Positions 1 to 10,534 of a DNA stretch of 64,000 nt are shown one piece after another. Both the position numbers and the translations under genes were made by a program. The notes under the pieces are model-generated. The model was not told the origin of the DNA, searched no databases, and saw only the letters and a program-made list of their open reading frames with translations. The stretch is taken from assembly GCA_021495925.1 (NCBI GenBank), contig JAKEKT010000069.1, forward strand, positions 124,001-188,000, in the 5' to 3' direction. How positions within the stretch are numbered: position 1 is the first letter of the stretch; the number at the start of each line of letters is the position of its first letter. The DNA comes from Diplodia intermedia (lineage: Eukaryota > Ascomycota > Dothideomycetes > Botryosphaeriales > Botryosphaeriaceae).

Positions 1-1178
1 CGTGCAGAAATAGCGCAGACGGCGAGGATCAACACAGGCGGCACCTGCCCTGCTAATAGCCTACGCATGAAGCTCGGCTTGTGGAGCAAGGGGTAGCTCT
101 GGCCATAACAATAGTCAAAATAGACTTCCGATAAATGCTCTTGGATCTCCTTTGGAGGAAGACTCTCGAGGCCCTCGGTCAGCAGGCTGCTTTCGACATC
201 CACGCCTCTTGGCGGTTGTGAGCCCCGGCTCCCGTTTGGGTTTGTTGCTTTCGACTTTGACCACTCGTCCAGTTCTGCCCCGAATGCTTCGTCTGCTGGC
301 CGTTTCTTGGCCGATGCGCTCTTGGGAGTCGCGCCCGGAAGCGGGGGCTTAACCACAGCTCTTGGGACCGCGTTGAGGGTGCTCAGGCTCTCCTTCGGGA
401 TGAGCTTGATGACGCGCTCCTCCATTCTTTTCAGTCGCTTGTCCAACATGGCCATGTAGTCGGTTCTGGGGGCTGCCTTGCGAGTGGTGACCTTGTACAC
501 GCACGGGATGCGTGAACGCAAGCAATGCTTGCACGCAGGCTTCTCTCCCGAGCAGCGGATCTTCTTTCGCCGGCATGCGATGCAAGCCAGTGGCAATCTT
601 TTCCGCTCTTTCCCAGCCTTCGTCTTCATCTCAGCCCACGACGGTTGGTGATCCGAATCGCCGTCTTTCTTCTTGCCTCTGGGAGTGTCGTCTCCTCGAT
701 TTTCCTTATTGGGGCACTCGGCAGTGGTCGAGCCGTCATCGCGGCCAAAGTCATCGCCAAAACCAGCCGAGGCCAAGCCGAACGCGCTCTGGGGGCTAGT
801 ATCCGTATCCATACCGTCCACACTTGCGCCGCTCGCCATGCCGCCATTGGTAGGCATGCTGCTTATGCTCAGTTTGTGTTGCGGGCGCGTCGGCCCGTGG
901 GCATCAGAAGCGCCTTCGGGCATCGAGGCCATCATGTGATTGGCGTGTGGATGGTTGGGGTTAAAGGAGCCGTGCGTGTAGTCGGGCATGATGGACGAGG
1001 CGGAGTTGGACATGCTCGAGGGCGATTGGGCGGCGTGCAGGAGGGCGTCGAGGCGTGGATTGTTGCGGCCGTCGGCGGGCATAACGTATTCAGTGAGGTT
1101 CAGCGGATCGTTGTTCTGGCGCTGGCTGTCGACGTCTGCTTGACCGTGAGAGTCCATGTTGGGGAAGTTTGATGCCAT
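1..1178 (-). CDS. Zn(II)2Cys6 transcription factor, C-terminus cut by window edge
   Basis: One uninterrupted frame runs from an ATG at 1178 to the left edge, giving 392 residues. The first 180 residues are low-complexity (Ser, Asn, Pro, His). A basic stretch precedes a complete zinc binuclear cluster with cysteines at about residues 199, 202, 209, 216, 219 and 226, spacing CX2CX6CX6CX2CX6C. A short linker with a possible coiled coil follows (about 235-250). The fungal-specific regulatory domain appears to begin near residue 350, where the motif YGQSYPLLHKPSF is visible. The domain continues past the edge, so most of the regulatory region and the stop are missing. This family binds CGG-containing DNA and regulates transcription in the nucleus; the target genes cannot be told from sequence. 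The start was chosen as the first in-frame ATG; no intron is needed. Confidence 0.9.
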   Translation of the reverse strand, partial: MASNFPNMDSHGQADVDSQRQNNDPLNLTEYVMPADGRNNPRLDALLHAAQSPSSMSNSASSIMPDYTHGSFNPNHPHANHMMASMPEGASDAHGPTRPQHKLSISSMPTNGGMASGASVDGMDTDTSPQSAFGLASAGFGDDFGRDDGSTTAECPNKENRGDDTPRGKKKDGDSDHQPSWAEMKTKAGKERKRLPLACIACRRKKIRCSGEKPACKHCLRSRIPCVYKVTTRKAAPRTDYMAMLDKRLKRMEERVIKLIPKESLSTLNAVPRAVVKPPLPGATPKSASAKKRPADEAFGAELDEWSKSKATNPNGSRGSQPPRGVDVESSLLTEGLESLPPKEIQEHLSEVYFDYCYGQSYPLLHKPSFMRRLLAGQVPPVLILAVCAISA

Positions 1179-2942
1179 CGCGGTCGCGCAGTGACAGGCA
1201 TTCCCAGACGATGGCGCGTTCGGAGCGGCAGGCGGTGCGCTGGAGACAATGGATGGATGGGGAGGCTACTGGTGGATGCAAGTGGACGGCGGGATCGCCC
1301 GGGTCATGGTGGAGCTTCGGAGCCGATGGGATTTGCGCCTGGTGGTTGCGTAGGGCGGCCGAGTTGAGCTGGCGCGGGCGCGTGCTCGTGAGGACTGGGC
1401 GCGGACAAGGAGCGGGCGCGGTGTGGTCGGCCCAGTGGCGGAGATGGAATGCGGAGGGCTTTGCGGGCGGTTGACGCAACAGCGCCGCACTTGGGGCGTG
1501 GTGGGGCGGGCGTAAGCAGGGCTTGGGGCGTCAGGACGGGGGCAGACAGGCGGCGGCGCGCATGTCTCCTGGCGGGCTGGCAGCAGCAGTTCAGGTGTGG
1601 GCAAAATGGACGGGCTGCTAGTGGTTGACCGAGGAGAGTTTGAGCCACAGCCAAGCGCTCGACGATCCCCACGCGCCGCTGCCCCACAGATTGGGAAAGC
1701 TTGACTAATCCGCCTCGGTCGAGAGCAGCGAGTCAGTCTCGCAACCACCTCCATCTACACCATACTCACTTGCACGCCGCAGCCCTACCCCAGCGCGGGG
1801 CCGTCCCGCCTCGAACGCGATTGCTGTTGCGCACACCCGGGCTCTAGAAGCCGCCTAGAAGCCGCCGCACCGCTGGGTTTGCGCAGAGTCTCGGCCAGAC
1901 GCGCGCGGGGGAGCAGCCGTCAGCAAGGGAACACCAGGCCGTGCGGCGGGCACTTTTGGGGCCGGCCGATGCCAGGGAGGAGATCTCCTTCGTCAATCGC
2001 GGGGTCTGGTTCGGATCAAGTATCCGCGCTCAAATATAGGTCCGCCTTCTCGTACTACTTTATCTGCTCCTGGCCCTGGTCGTCACGCATCCTCAGCCGC
2101 ACACAGATCCGACGCCCTCGCTGACGGGACTGGCTGGGTATCCCACACACGGCGCCTGCCGCTGCGTCTGCCCCCATTGGATCGGCTGAATGGAACTACC
2201 CGCTACGCATACTCGTTTTCTCTTTGATTCAGGAATGCGACCGCTTTCTTGATTGCCTCGCAGCCTGCAACAGTTCGTGTAATGTACGCCAACTAAGAAA
2301 TGAAGCTTGCGGCGATTGACCAATCTGCTCGGCCGGCGCGCGTCTGACTCTCGTCCCCACGCGACAGCGGCGGCTCGAGCTCACTGATTGATAAGGATGG
2401 AGGTGAAACAGGGCAGCATAGATTGAAAATGAGTAAGCCCGTCAAATGATTACTATTTCTTGATATACCCACGTGGCGTGCAACACTCGTGCGGCAAGGT
2501 CACCATCCTAGCATTCCTCAGTCCAGCCTTGTGGGTAAATTCTTTCCCATACTGCACCAAAAAAAAAAAAGGTTGCTGAACATGCTGTACTGAAGGACGT
2601 TGTTGAGTACCTTGCTCTCACCATGTTTCAACTAAACATCCGGACCCCTCGATGCGCAATCGACTCACTAGTATTACGGGAGAGCAGTGACATGGCTTCG
2701 GCAGCAACGTGGGGCCCCGCAGTAAAGGGTACGATAGGACCGGAGCTCGGTCTTATAGCAGTGGCCGAAGAAGCCTGCCCGACTGATGATAGGGTCGGGA
2801 AACCCGAGCCACGCCTCAACCTCCAAGGGTGCCTGTTGTGGAACCCACGCGCAGAGGAAAAAGAAATGTTTCTGGCGATTGGCCCCGGAGGCCCCGCAGT
2901 CCGAGACGCCTTCGCCGCCGCAACCTCCTCACCCATCACTTC
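1179..2942. other. intergenic, no gene recognised
   Basis: Upstream region of the left-edge regulator plus the 3' flank of the cupin gene. It is GC-rich from 1200 to 2150 with several random open frames that match nothing recognisable, and has an A-run near 2560-2572. I see no conserved gene here. Confidence 0.6.
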
Positions 2943-4224
2943 CTACTCCTCCACCACCACGAACCCACGCTCGCCCGCCAACGCCGTCACCTGCTCCGCC
3001 CGCCACTCGGCCATCGGCCTCTCCGGCACGCTCCCGGGCGCCTCCATCCGCGCGCCCACCGCCATGACCAGCTCGGCCACCCCGCCGCCGTTGGCAAACA
3101 CGTACATCTGCGCGAACGCGCTCTCGAACGCGAACGAAAACGCCTCGCCCGCGGGGACGAAGATGGCGTCGTCCGGCGCCAACCCGACCGACTCCGCCCC
3201 TCCGCCGCCGCCGACGCGGAAACCCACCCTCCCGTGCACCACGACGAAGCAGTGATGCACGCGCTCCCACCTCAGCATGCCGCCGACCGCGGAGAAGACG
3301 CTGCGCCGGTGCCCGTCGCCGCCGCCGCCGCCGCCGCCGCCGCCCTCGAGCGCGACGACGGAGAAGCGGCCGCCCGCCTGCGCCGTCGTGGCCAGCGGCC
3401 GCGCCAGCGTGCCCTCGAGCAGCCACTTGGGCCCGGCGTCGGCGCGCAGGAAGTACGGCCGCACGCCGTCCGGCAGCCGATCGTCTCCGTCCCCCCAGGG
3501 CTGGATCTCGGCGGCCGGGTGGTCGCGGACGGGCACCATGTCGCACTTCTCGGCCGCCTCGATCAGCCGCGGGACGAGGACGGCGCGCGGGTCGCGCGGG
3601 TCGTCGACGGGGAAGAGGGCGGCGGCGGTGTTGCCGGTGTTGGCGTGGTACGGCTCGCCGACGATGCGGAAGAACTCCTCCCACCCACCCGGCACGATCA
3701 GGCCGACGAACTCGCTGTGGTCGCCGAGGATCTGGTATTGGTGGATGACGCCCTGGAAGGCAGTGAGAAAAATGGGTTTGCGGATCAGCAGCAATGTCCA
3801 ATCCCTTTTTTTCGCGCGGCCGCTATCCGTGAGATTTCGTATAGGGGGAAGGGGGGTTCTTTCTTTTCTCAAGAAAAAAACCAAAAAAAAAAAGAGAACT
3901 CACCGGCGGAACGCTGGCAAAGTCGCCCGGCCCCAGGGTCCTCGCCGCGGCGCCGGCCCAGACGTTGACGCGCCCCTTGAGGCACAGGAAGACGTCGTGC
4001 GCCTCGCGGTGGTAGTGGAAGCCGACGGGCGCGCCCGCGGCGCCGCCCGTCGACACGACGGCGAAGGCCATGGCCGTCTCCCGCCCCGTCACCAGCAGCC
4101 GCATCACCGAGTTCGAGCACGGGATCACGAGCCGCTCGCCGCGGAAGAGCGAGACGACGTAGCTGGTCGCCGTGCCCGGCGGGCTGTCGACGTCCCGTAT
4201 CCGCTTCTCGGCGGCTACTGTCAT
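2943..4224 (-). CDS. bicupin, quercetin 2,3-dioxygenase-like
   Basis: Two exons, 3904-4224 and 2943-3752, separated by a 151-nt intron (donor GTGAGT, acceptor TTCCAG, phase 0); 376 residues. The N-terminal cupin carries HxH at residues 70-72 (FHYHREAHD) and the second cupin motif with His111 (VPPGVIHQ), so three His metal ligands are visible. The position normally held by Glu in G(X)5HXH(X)3-4E is Asp77 or, counted differently, Glu74. The C-terminal cupin lacks an HxH and is probably structural. Fungal quercetinases are metal-dependent enzymes that open flavonol rings and release CO. Substrate here is inferred only from family; other cupin oxygenases remain possible. A nine-Gly run encoded by a CCG repeat near 3315-3345 links the two halves. 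Start is the ATG nearest the conserved N-terminus. Confidence 0.85.
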
Positions 4225-5313
4225 GATGGTTGTGGGTGGAAGTGTTTGTGTGTGTGTGTATGGTGGGTGGGACGTTTTTTTTGTTTGGGAGCTGTGATAT
4301 CCGGTGGTGATGTGCAATCGTCTTTGATATATATATTCGTTTTGGCTAGCTAGCCATCTCGGCACCTCCGCAGGGCTAGGCCTTTAGCGTCGCTCATGAC
4401 ACCCACCCTTGATTTGGGAACTCCCGGGAGGGCGGGAGTTTTCCAGGTTCCCCGAGTGGGGGGGAGATGTTTCTGTGTCGGCCGAGAGAACAAGGGCTAC
4501 GGCCTCATAGCTGGTTTGATGGCTGGTGGGTGGGAGCGGGGGCCTGGAAATGCGGTCTGGACAGGGATTTTTTCTGCGGGGATGACCGGAGCAAGCCCAA
4601 GGGCGGAGCTCGGTGCATGGCCATTTGCCGAAGTGCCGAGCACTTATACGTGGACCATCGTCGTGCGGTGTTGGAGAGTTTTGGTCGTTACCCTTTCCGG
4701 TTATTCCATTGCTCGAAGATGGACCGTGTCCTCTCAATACACGATGCCTACCCGGCGCTGGTGGGAGTCTTGGCTTGTAGCGCCGTGGTAACCGGCCATA
4801 TCCGTTCTTTGAACTGTCTCGTCATACTGTAAACAATTACTTCTTCGACCACCTGGATAGGTGTTTCGTAGGCGTACGGTTGATGTGGCGGAGGCTGGTT
4901 CAAACGGTGGGCCCCCAACTTCAGACGGACAAGTGGGCTCGTCAATGAGAACTCTCCAGGAGGCGCCATGAGATTGTCACTGAGCATTTCGCTAACTCAG
5001 GTAGGGCTGTAAAGTTTCGTCCCCCTTTGTTGAGGCTCGTAGAAGAGATGTGACGGGAGTAGAAGGAATAAAGGGGAGGAAGAGCATCGGTGAGTATTTT
5101 CTATGGATCTGTCTACACGTCCTATGAAGAAGACAAATGGGTGCCAAGTGACGACAGACGACGTTATGCAACACTCAGCCTGCCCTTATGCGGCGCCTCC
5201 CGCAAGTAAATCACACGAACAAGGATGGCTGTCCCCGTTTTCCACCACCACAGCGAATGTCCCACGTGCGAACCTATCATCGGCGAAGACCTCACCCGTC
5301 CCCCCCAATTTAC
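4225..5313. other. intergenic between cupin gene and Asn-rich orphan
   Basis: Holds the cupin promoter and the 3' flank of the next minus-strand gene. Open frames near 4390-4830 are present on both strands with no recognisable domain. Nothing else seen. Confidence 0.6.
4326..4338 (-). promoter_or_regulatory. TATA-like element upstream of the cupin gene
   Basis: A run of alternating T and A lies about 105 nt upstream of the cupin start codon, in an otherwise GC-rich region. The position is plausible for a core promoter TATA box. It is based on sequence only. Confidence 0.4.
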
Positions 5314-6195
5314 TCAATTCAACCAATACCCATTTGCAGCGTAATGAGCGGCCAGCTTAATCGCATGGTCAATAGTAGCCGCTATCGCACCCTCCTGCTT
5401 GATAATACCTTCCTGCAGTTCGTCCCTCTCGGCGCGCTGTTCAGCTAACAGCTCCAGCGTGCGGGCTAGCACTTCCCCCGGCCGGCCTAGCATTGTGATG
5501 GCGCTTATGACGTCGAAGTCGAGCGCTGAAGTGGGCAGGTTCTTGCCATACGGTGCCGGCCAATCCATTCCGTGCCTGATCCGCGCCGTTCTGGTGAGAA
5601 AGGCGGCTTCGTCGTCCAGGAGCGCCTGTTCGTCGTTCAAAGCCTGGAGGAAGGAATTGTTAGCTGTGTTTGTTTACATTGCCCCTGTCTTAAATCATCT
5701 GCACAAAAGGTGCGTTGGTTGGGGGGTGGGTGGGAAGTGGAGGGAAAGCGACGTGCGACGCACCTCCGCGACGGCGGCGTCATTTCTGAGCTCATTGTGT
5801 CTGTCCCTCACGGAGAGCACGCTGTCCCGGTCGGGTACCCGGTCGCTCATCATGCCTTCGATGATTAGTTGTAGGGCGTCGGAGATGCCCTCCATTCTCT
5901 GCAGGTTGGCAAACTGCTCCGTTGCGATGTTGCCGTTGTTTCGGAGGCGCCGCTTGATCCAATCCCACATCTCTTGCAGGAGCTCATCCCTGGATTCCGT
6001 GCCCAGATAGTCATTGACGAGGCCGCTCATCTTCCAGATCCTGACTCGTTCCCTGAATATGAAGACGGGGATGTTGTTGGTGGCCATGTTGTCGGCTATG
6101 TTGTTGGCCATGTATCTGACCATGTTGTTGGTCATGTTGTTGTTGTTTGCCTTTCCTTTGTTGTTAGCCTTGCCGTTGTTGTTAGATACTTGCAT
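5314..6195 (-). CDS. uncharacterised protein with Asn-rich N-terminus
   Basis: Two exons, 5764-6195 and 5314-5643, joined across a 120-nt intron (donor GTGCGT, branch CTAAC, acceptor CTCCAG, phase 0); 253 residues. The first 42 residues are low-complexity (Asn, Met, Ala, Lys). The rest is charged and predicted helical, with the conserved-looking stretches WDWIKRRLRNNG and DWPAPYGKN. No signal peptide or membrane segment is visible. I do not recognise a family. If the Asn-rich part is not translated, an alternative start is the Met at the sequence MSGLVNDYLG. Clean splice signals and phase agreement support a real gene, but it could be lineage-restricted. Confidence 0.6.
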
Positions 6196-6864
6196 GGGTG
6201 CTGACTTGGATGCGATAGAATAACGTTATCAATGGTCGTAATGTTTGAAGTGGATGTACGGTCGATGAGGAACGAGGGACGTTCCAAAGCGCTTTGTTAT
6301 ATGCGTCGGCTGCAGTCATGGAGGAGCAAGCGAAAGACACGTTCAGGGCTCGTAGCAGGCGCGATTGTTGCGAGCCGGGTTGGGAGCGAGGTAGTCGCCA
6401 GGAGACCGCCACAGACACGAATGCCACTGCCAGATTTGCGGCGTGAGACAACCGTTGTCAAGAGCTGAGCAGAAGCACGCATCGATTGCGAGTGGCGGGT
6501 GGTCTTTGTCGTTCGTCCAAAACTCCGTGGTATCCATCATCCGCAGACGCTCGTACTGTCGCATCGGTTTCCGACTTCGAATCCAATTCGGCCCACCAGG
6601 CCATACCCATACGTAGCAATACAATACAGCGCACATGTGCAATATATTTTTATGTCCGTTTCCTGTTTACGTATATTCAATGCGTCGTCAATCTACCGGC
6701 AACCCAAACCCGTCATTTTCAACCACCTTATTTTTTTTGGAGCCCCTTCGTTACCAACGCCACACCCCATGATAAGACTTTTCTGACCAGCACGCATCCC
6801 TATCTCTTGCCCTTTAGGATTGAGAAAAAAAAATAAAAGAGGCCGGGTACCCAACCCAGACGTC
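6196..6864. other. intergenic
   Basis: Promoter of the Asn-rich orphan and 3' flank of the downstream regulator. Lower GC than the surroundings, with T-rich stretches near 6730. No gene recognised. Confidence 0.6.
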
Positions 6865-9800
6865 TCACTGATCATAAACCCCAAACAACGGCACCGCCGA
6901 GTCGCTAATCCCCTGTACCGACACTTCCCCGCCCAGCCGCGGACTCCCCACCGCTGGAGTGTTGCTCGGCCACGCCCACAACGCGTCGAAGTCGATGTGC
7001 TCCTCGGCGCCCGACGAGCCGCCATCTTCGCTCCTGATGCTGGGGATGCCGCCCATGCTGTCCAGCGCGTTCAGATCGAGCAGATTGGATAGCGAGAGGT
7101 TCCGGGATAGCGTCGGGGGCGCGCCGCCGGAGAAAGTGCTGCCCGCAGGAGAAGCTGCCATGGTGCCGCGCGGCGTTCCTGGGCCGGAGGGAGGTGCGAG
7201 TGCTTGCTGAGGCGTCGGTGGGCCCATGGGTGCTGTGGCGGTGGGGCTGAGGAGTGAGGCGGTGGAAAGCTGAGGTGCGCGTTGCGCCGAAATGTGGGCT
7301 TGAGTGAGGTCGGGTGGCGTTCCCTGCTGGCCGATGGCACCTGAGAAGTCTTGCTGTTGCATGAAAGATTGTTGGTGTGGTTGATGTTCTGAAGACACAG
7401 GGGGGCGAGGCACTGGCCCGGGGAACTGCTGCGAGGGGGTAGGTTGATTGAGTGTACCCATGAGATTGGGTTGAGGTTGCTGCAGTCGGCGTCGGCGGCC
7501 GCGTTGCTGATTGACTACTTCCTTGAAGGCCTCGAGGATGTGGTACAGCCGCGAAGCTTGTTGATCGCATTCTGCGCAGGACATCATAATGTTGGTGCCG
7601 TTAGCAATGCAGTGATCAGCCTCTCTGCTGACGTACAGGCCAGCGAACTCGTTGGCGAGGAGAACCAGCGTCGCAGCGAAGAGGAAGTACATCACAGCAG
7701 GATTGCTCCGCGGGAGATAACCAGCTTCGTATGCGGCTTGAACCAGGACGATGCTGTGTGATGAAGCGATGACGCATGCCTCGCTGAACTTCTCCATGCG
7801 AGGATATTTGTGGCGCTGGTGCCCATTCGACGGTTGGTGTCCCATTTCTTTCTGCGTCTCGGCGTTCAAGATGTACAGAAAGAAAGGCCGGGTGAGAAGG
7901 ATGATGCTGTGGCAGTAGAAGAGGTTGACGTGGAGTATAGCAATTCCCTGGCTAGGACAGGCAGACGGCGCCTGCCGCCAATGCAGTTGAGGTGCCAAAG
8001 CCTTGGGCCAGAGTTTGCACACATCGGCTATTTCCTGGGCCAGGCGAGTGCTGATTTTCCGCTGTTGGTAAACTTCCTTGAGTATCCTTCCAATGACTGA
8101 ACAGCTTCGCACGGCGGCTTCGAGTGCGCTGGCGTTAGTCTTGCCTTGGTTGATAGTAGTTTGGAAAGCCGAGTCGAAGCCGAAAGCATCGTGCTCCTCG
8201 GGTTGTGCTGGGCGCAAAGTGTCGCCGCTGCAATCGTCCTCGGAAATCGCAACGGGTCTACCGAGGGAGAAAGATAGGAATCGATCCATGACAAAGAGCG
8301 AGCGCCATAAGTTTCGCCTTGCTGCTTGTTCGTCTTGACCAAATATTACCATGGTCTCTTCGCGGTGGAGTCCGAGGGCGTAAGCGGACCTCACAGCCAT
8401 GCCTTGGGAACGTCAGCTTTAGAGCGACAGGTTATCAGTTGTTCCGCAATGGAGTCACGTACCGAGCAGAGCGAAGGACGTGTTTCGTTTTGACTTTACC
8501 AGCATGTAATATGACATCAATAGCAGGGCCTGGACGGACCAGAAGTCGGCATCCTCAAATCCGTGTAGAGGGTCGTTCAAACTCTTGGCATTCATGTAGA
8601 AAACCTCGGCCCTGTCAGGATGGTCCCTGTGGAGCTTTTCAATGATGGCTGCGTCCGGGGTGTCGGGGCGAGGAGTCGCTAGCATGAGTCCAATCGCGAA
8701 AACAAGGTTCAAGAGACACAGCCACGGTGGTTCGGTAGTAAGTGGGTCGGAGTAGCAGCGCTCTAAAGCGGCAGTAAAGGCATGTCGCTCGAATACTTGG
8801 AGAAAACCATGCGTGTTTACGAAAAAGGACTCGACCAGGATATAAGCAGTCCTCTTGTCCGGTAACAGATGGGTATGCCTCATCGTTGCGGGCAAAGAGA
8901 AGGGAATTTCCGTGATCTTGTGTCTCCGTGGATCTGTAGTAAATGCCGACGGTCCAGCAACATTTTCCACCATCATCCGGAGGAGTTGAAGGAATGATAG
9001 CGACGCGGCATCCCCGACGTAGAGCAGCCTTCCTGTGGGATCCTGGAGCATTCTCATCTGCGAATAGATGACGGCTTCTTCTTCATTGCCATCCGTGCTT
9101 GCCGTGTTCGATGCAGCATGCGGCTTAGGCGGTTCTTCTACTCTTGTTGCAAAATGCTGAAGAGATCTTGCGGCGGCCTCGGCAGCTTCAATTGCATCAG
9201 GCTCAAAGGTTGGAGCCACCGATTCGAGAGGCTTGGAAGACGCATGATTCGATCGCTTCTTGGGCTTTTGCACATGGAAGTTTGCCCCAGGCTCCTGTGG
9301 CGATGGCGCAGACACCTTCGGAAGGGTTGGCGAGCTTTTATGATTGCCGTTCACACCAACTTGGTCCTGATGGGCCTCGCCGGCACCACCCGGACGGGCT
9401 GAAGAACTTGCCGCACCATTTTCTGCTTGAACCTTCTTGGTAGGCGGGCCGTCTTCCGGCTGGTCCTCCCGGTCGAGGTATATGCAAGTAAACTTGCGCT
9501 ACAGGTGGCACATGAGTGAGGTGGAATTCCCCGCGGGGGCGTGAGTGGAGTACCTTTTCGCAGGTGTTGCAAGGGTAGAGGCCGTTACACTACAGCGGTA
9601 GTCAGCAAGGGCGATCTCGATGATGCCATGGCCAGCGGAAGGTCGATGCCACGTGGTGGTCGAGTGGCGGCGGGCTAGTGTCTATGTACGCAGCATTCAC
9701 ACAATGACATGACACAAATGACATCAGGCGAGCGAACACGCATCGCGACGCGTGCGGACGGCTGGGCTAGTGCAGGCTGGGATGGGGGATGGGCATCTCG

Positions 9801-10012
9801 GGGGCGGAAAGCCTGGAGAAAGGCCCACGGCACTTGGCGGATGAGACGGCAGTGCAGTTGGAAGCACACGGAGACCTGGGGGCGGAGGCGGAGGCGGAAG
9901 AGTGCGGCGATGTCTGAGAGAGCTGGCTCACCTTCTGCTTCCGGCGTTTGCAGACCTCGCAGGCCTGGGCAGTCCGCTGGCGCTGCTCAGGCGGTACCTT
10001 TGGGCGCGTCAT
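6865..10012 (-). CDS. Zn(II)2Cys6 transcription factor with fungal-specific TF domain
   Basis: Four exons: 9932-10012, 9554-9589, 8463-9498 and 6865-8402 (introns of 342, 55 and 60 nt; phases 0, 0, 1); 896 residues. The zinc cluster is assembled from three exons: ACEVCKRRKQK in exon 1, CNGLYPCNTCEK in a 36-nt exon, and RKFTC in exon 3. The result is CX2CX6CX5CX2CX6C at residues 18-45. A fungal transcription-factor regulatory domain spans roughly residues 160-600, including the typical motif MAVRSAYALGLHREE. The last 250 residues are Gln/Pro/Ser-rich and end in an acidic patch, a likely activation region. It is nuclear by family; target pathway unknown. It is divergent from the CaiB-like gene, sharing a 522-bp intergenic region, so co-regulation is conceivable. 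The start is the Met shortly before the cluster; the frame extends further upstream without a conserved Met. Confidence 0.9.
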
Positions 10013-10534
10013 GTCGGCGGAGGCGCTGGTGCTGGGCAATTGCCGGCGGTCGATGGCACGCCGTGGTGGATCTCGGATAGGAGCTGTGGTGAGGAGCAAA
10101 GCCGCACCGTCGCGTCGGATGCTGGCACGGCTGCCGGCACCGTGCTGCACCCCGCCGCGGGGCCCAGCTGGTCGACTGCGCGCGCGCACGCCGCTGGCCG
10201 AGCTCGTTCCGCCGAGTGCACGCCTGGCCGCGGCTGGTTGCGGGCTTCGGTCGGAGGCTGCCGCGCTGGTGTTGGGCTCTTGGCTCGCTGCTGTCGGGTG
10301 CCGCACCACCGCAGCTCAGCCCTACCCGTCCACCAGCGCCGTCGCCGCGCCCACTCGTCCATTGAACCATCATGGCGCCCTCTTATATACCCGCCGCCCT
10401 TGCCGCGGCCCCTCGGATCTGGGAGCCCGCTCGACCGGACTACCTCCTCTCCTCGCCCGCCGCAGGCCCTATCTTCGCCACCTATACCTCGCGCCTGCTC
10501 TCGATTGCGCCCTGCACCACCAAGAACCTGAGAA
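10013..10534. promoter_or_regulatory. bidirectional promoter region, regulator / CaiB-like gene
   Basis: Start codons of two divergent genes lie at 10012 (-) and 10535 (+). The 522 bp between them must contain both promoters and 5' leaders. No specific binding site is claimed. Confidence 0.5.

Noticed and set aside
2623..3255. 210-codon plus-strand frame overlapping the cupin 3' end
   Set aside because: Half of it is antisense to the cupin exon; the rest matches nothing.
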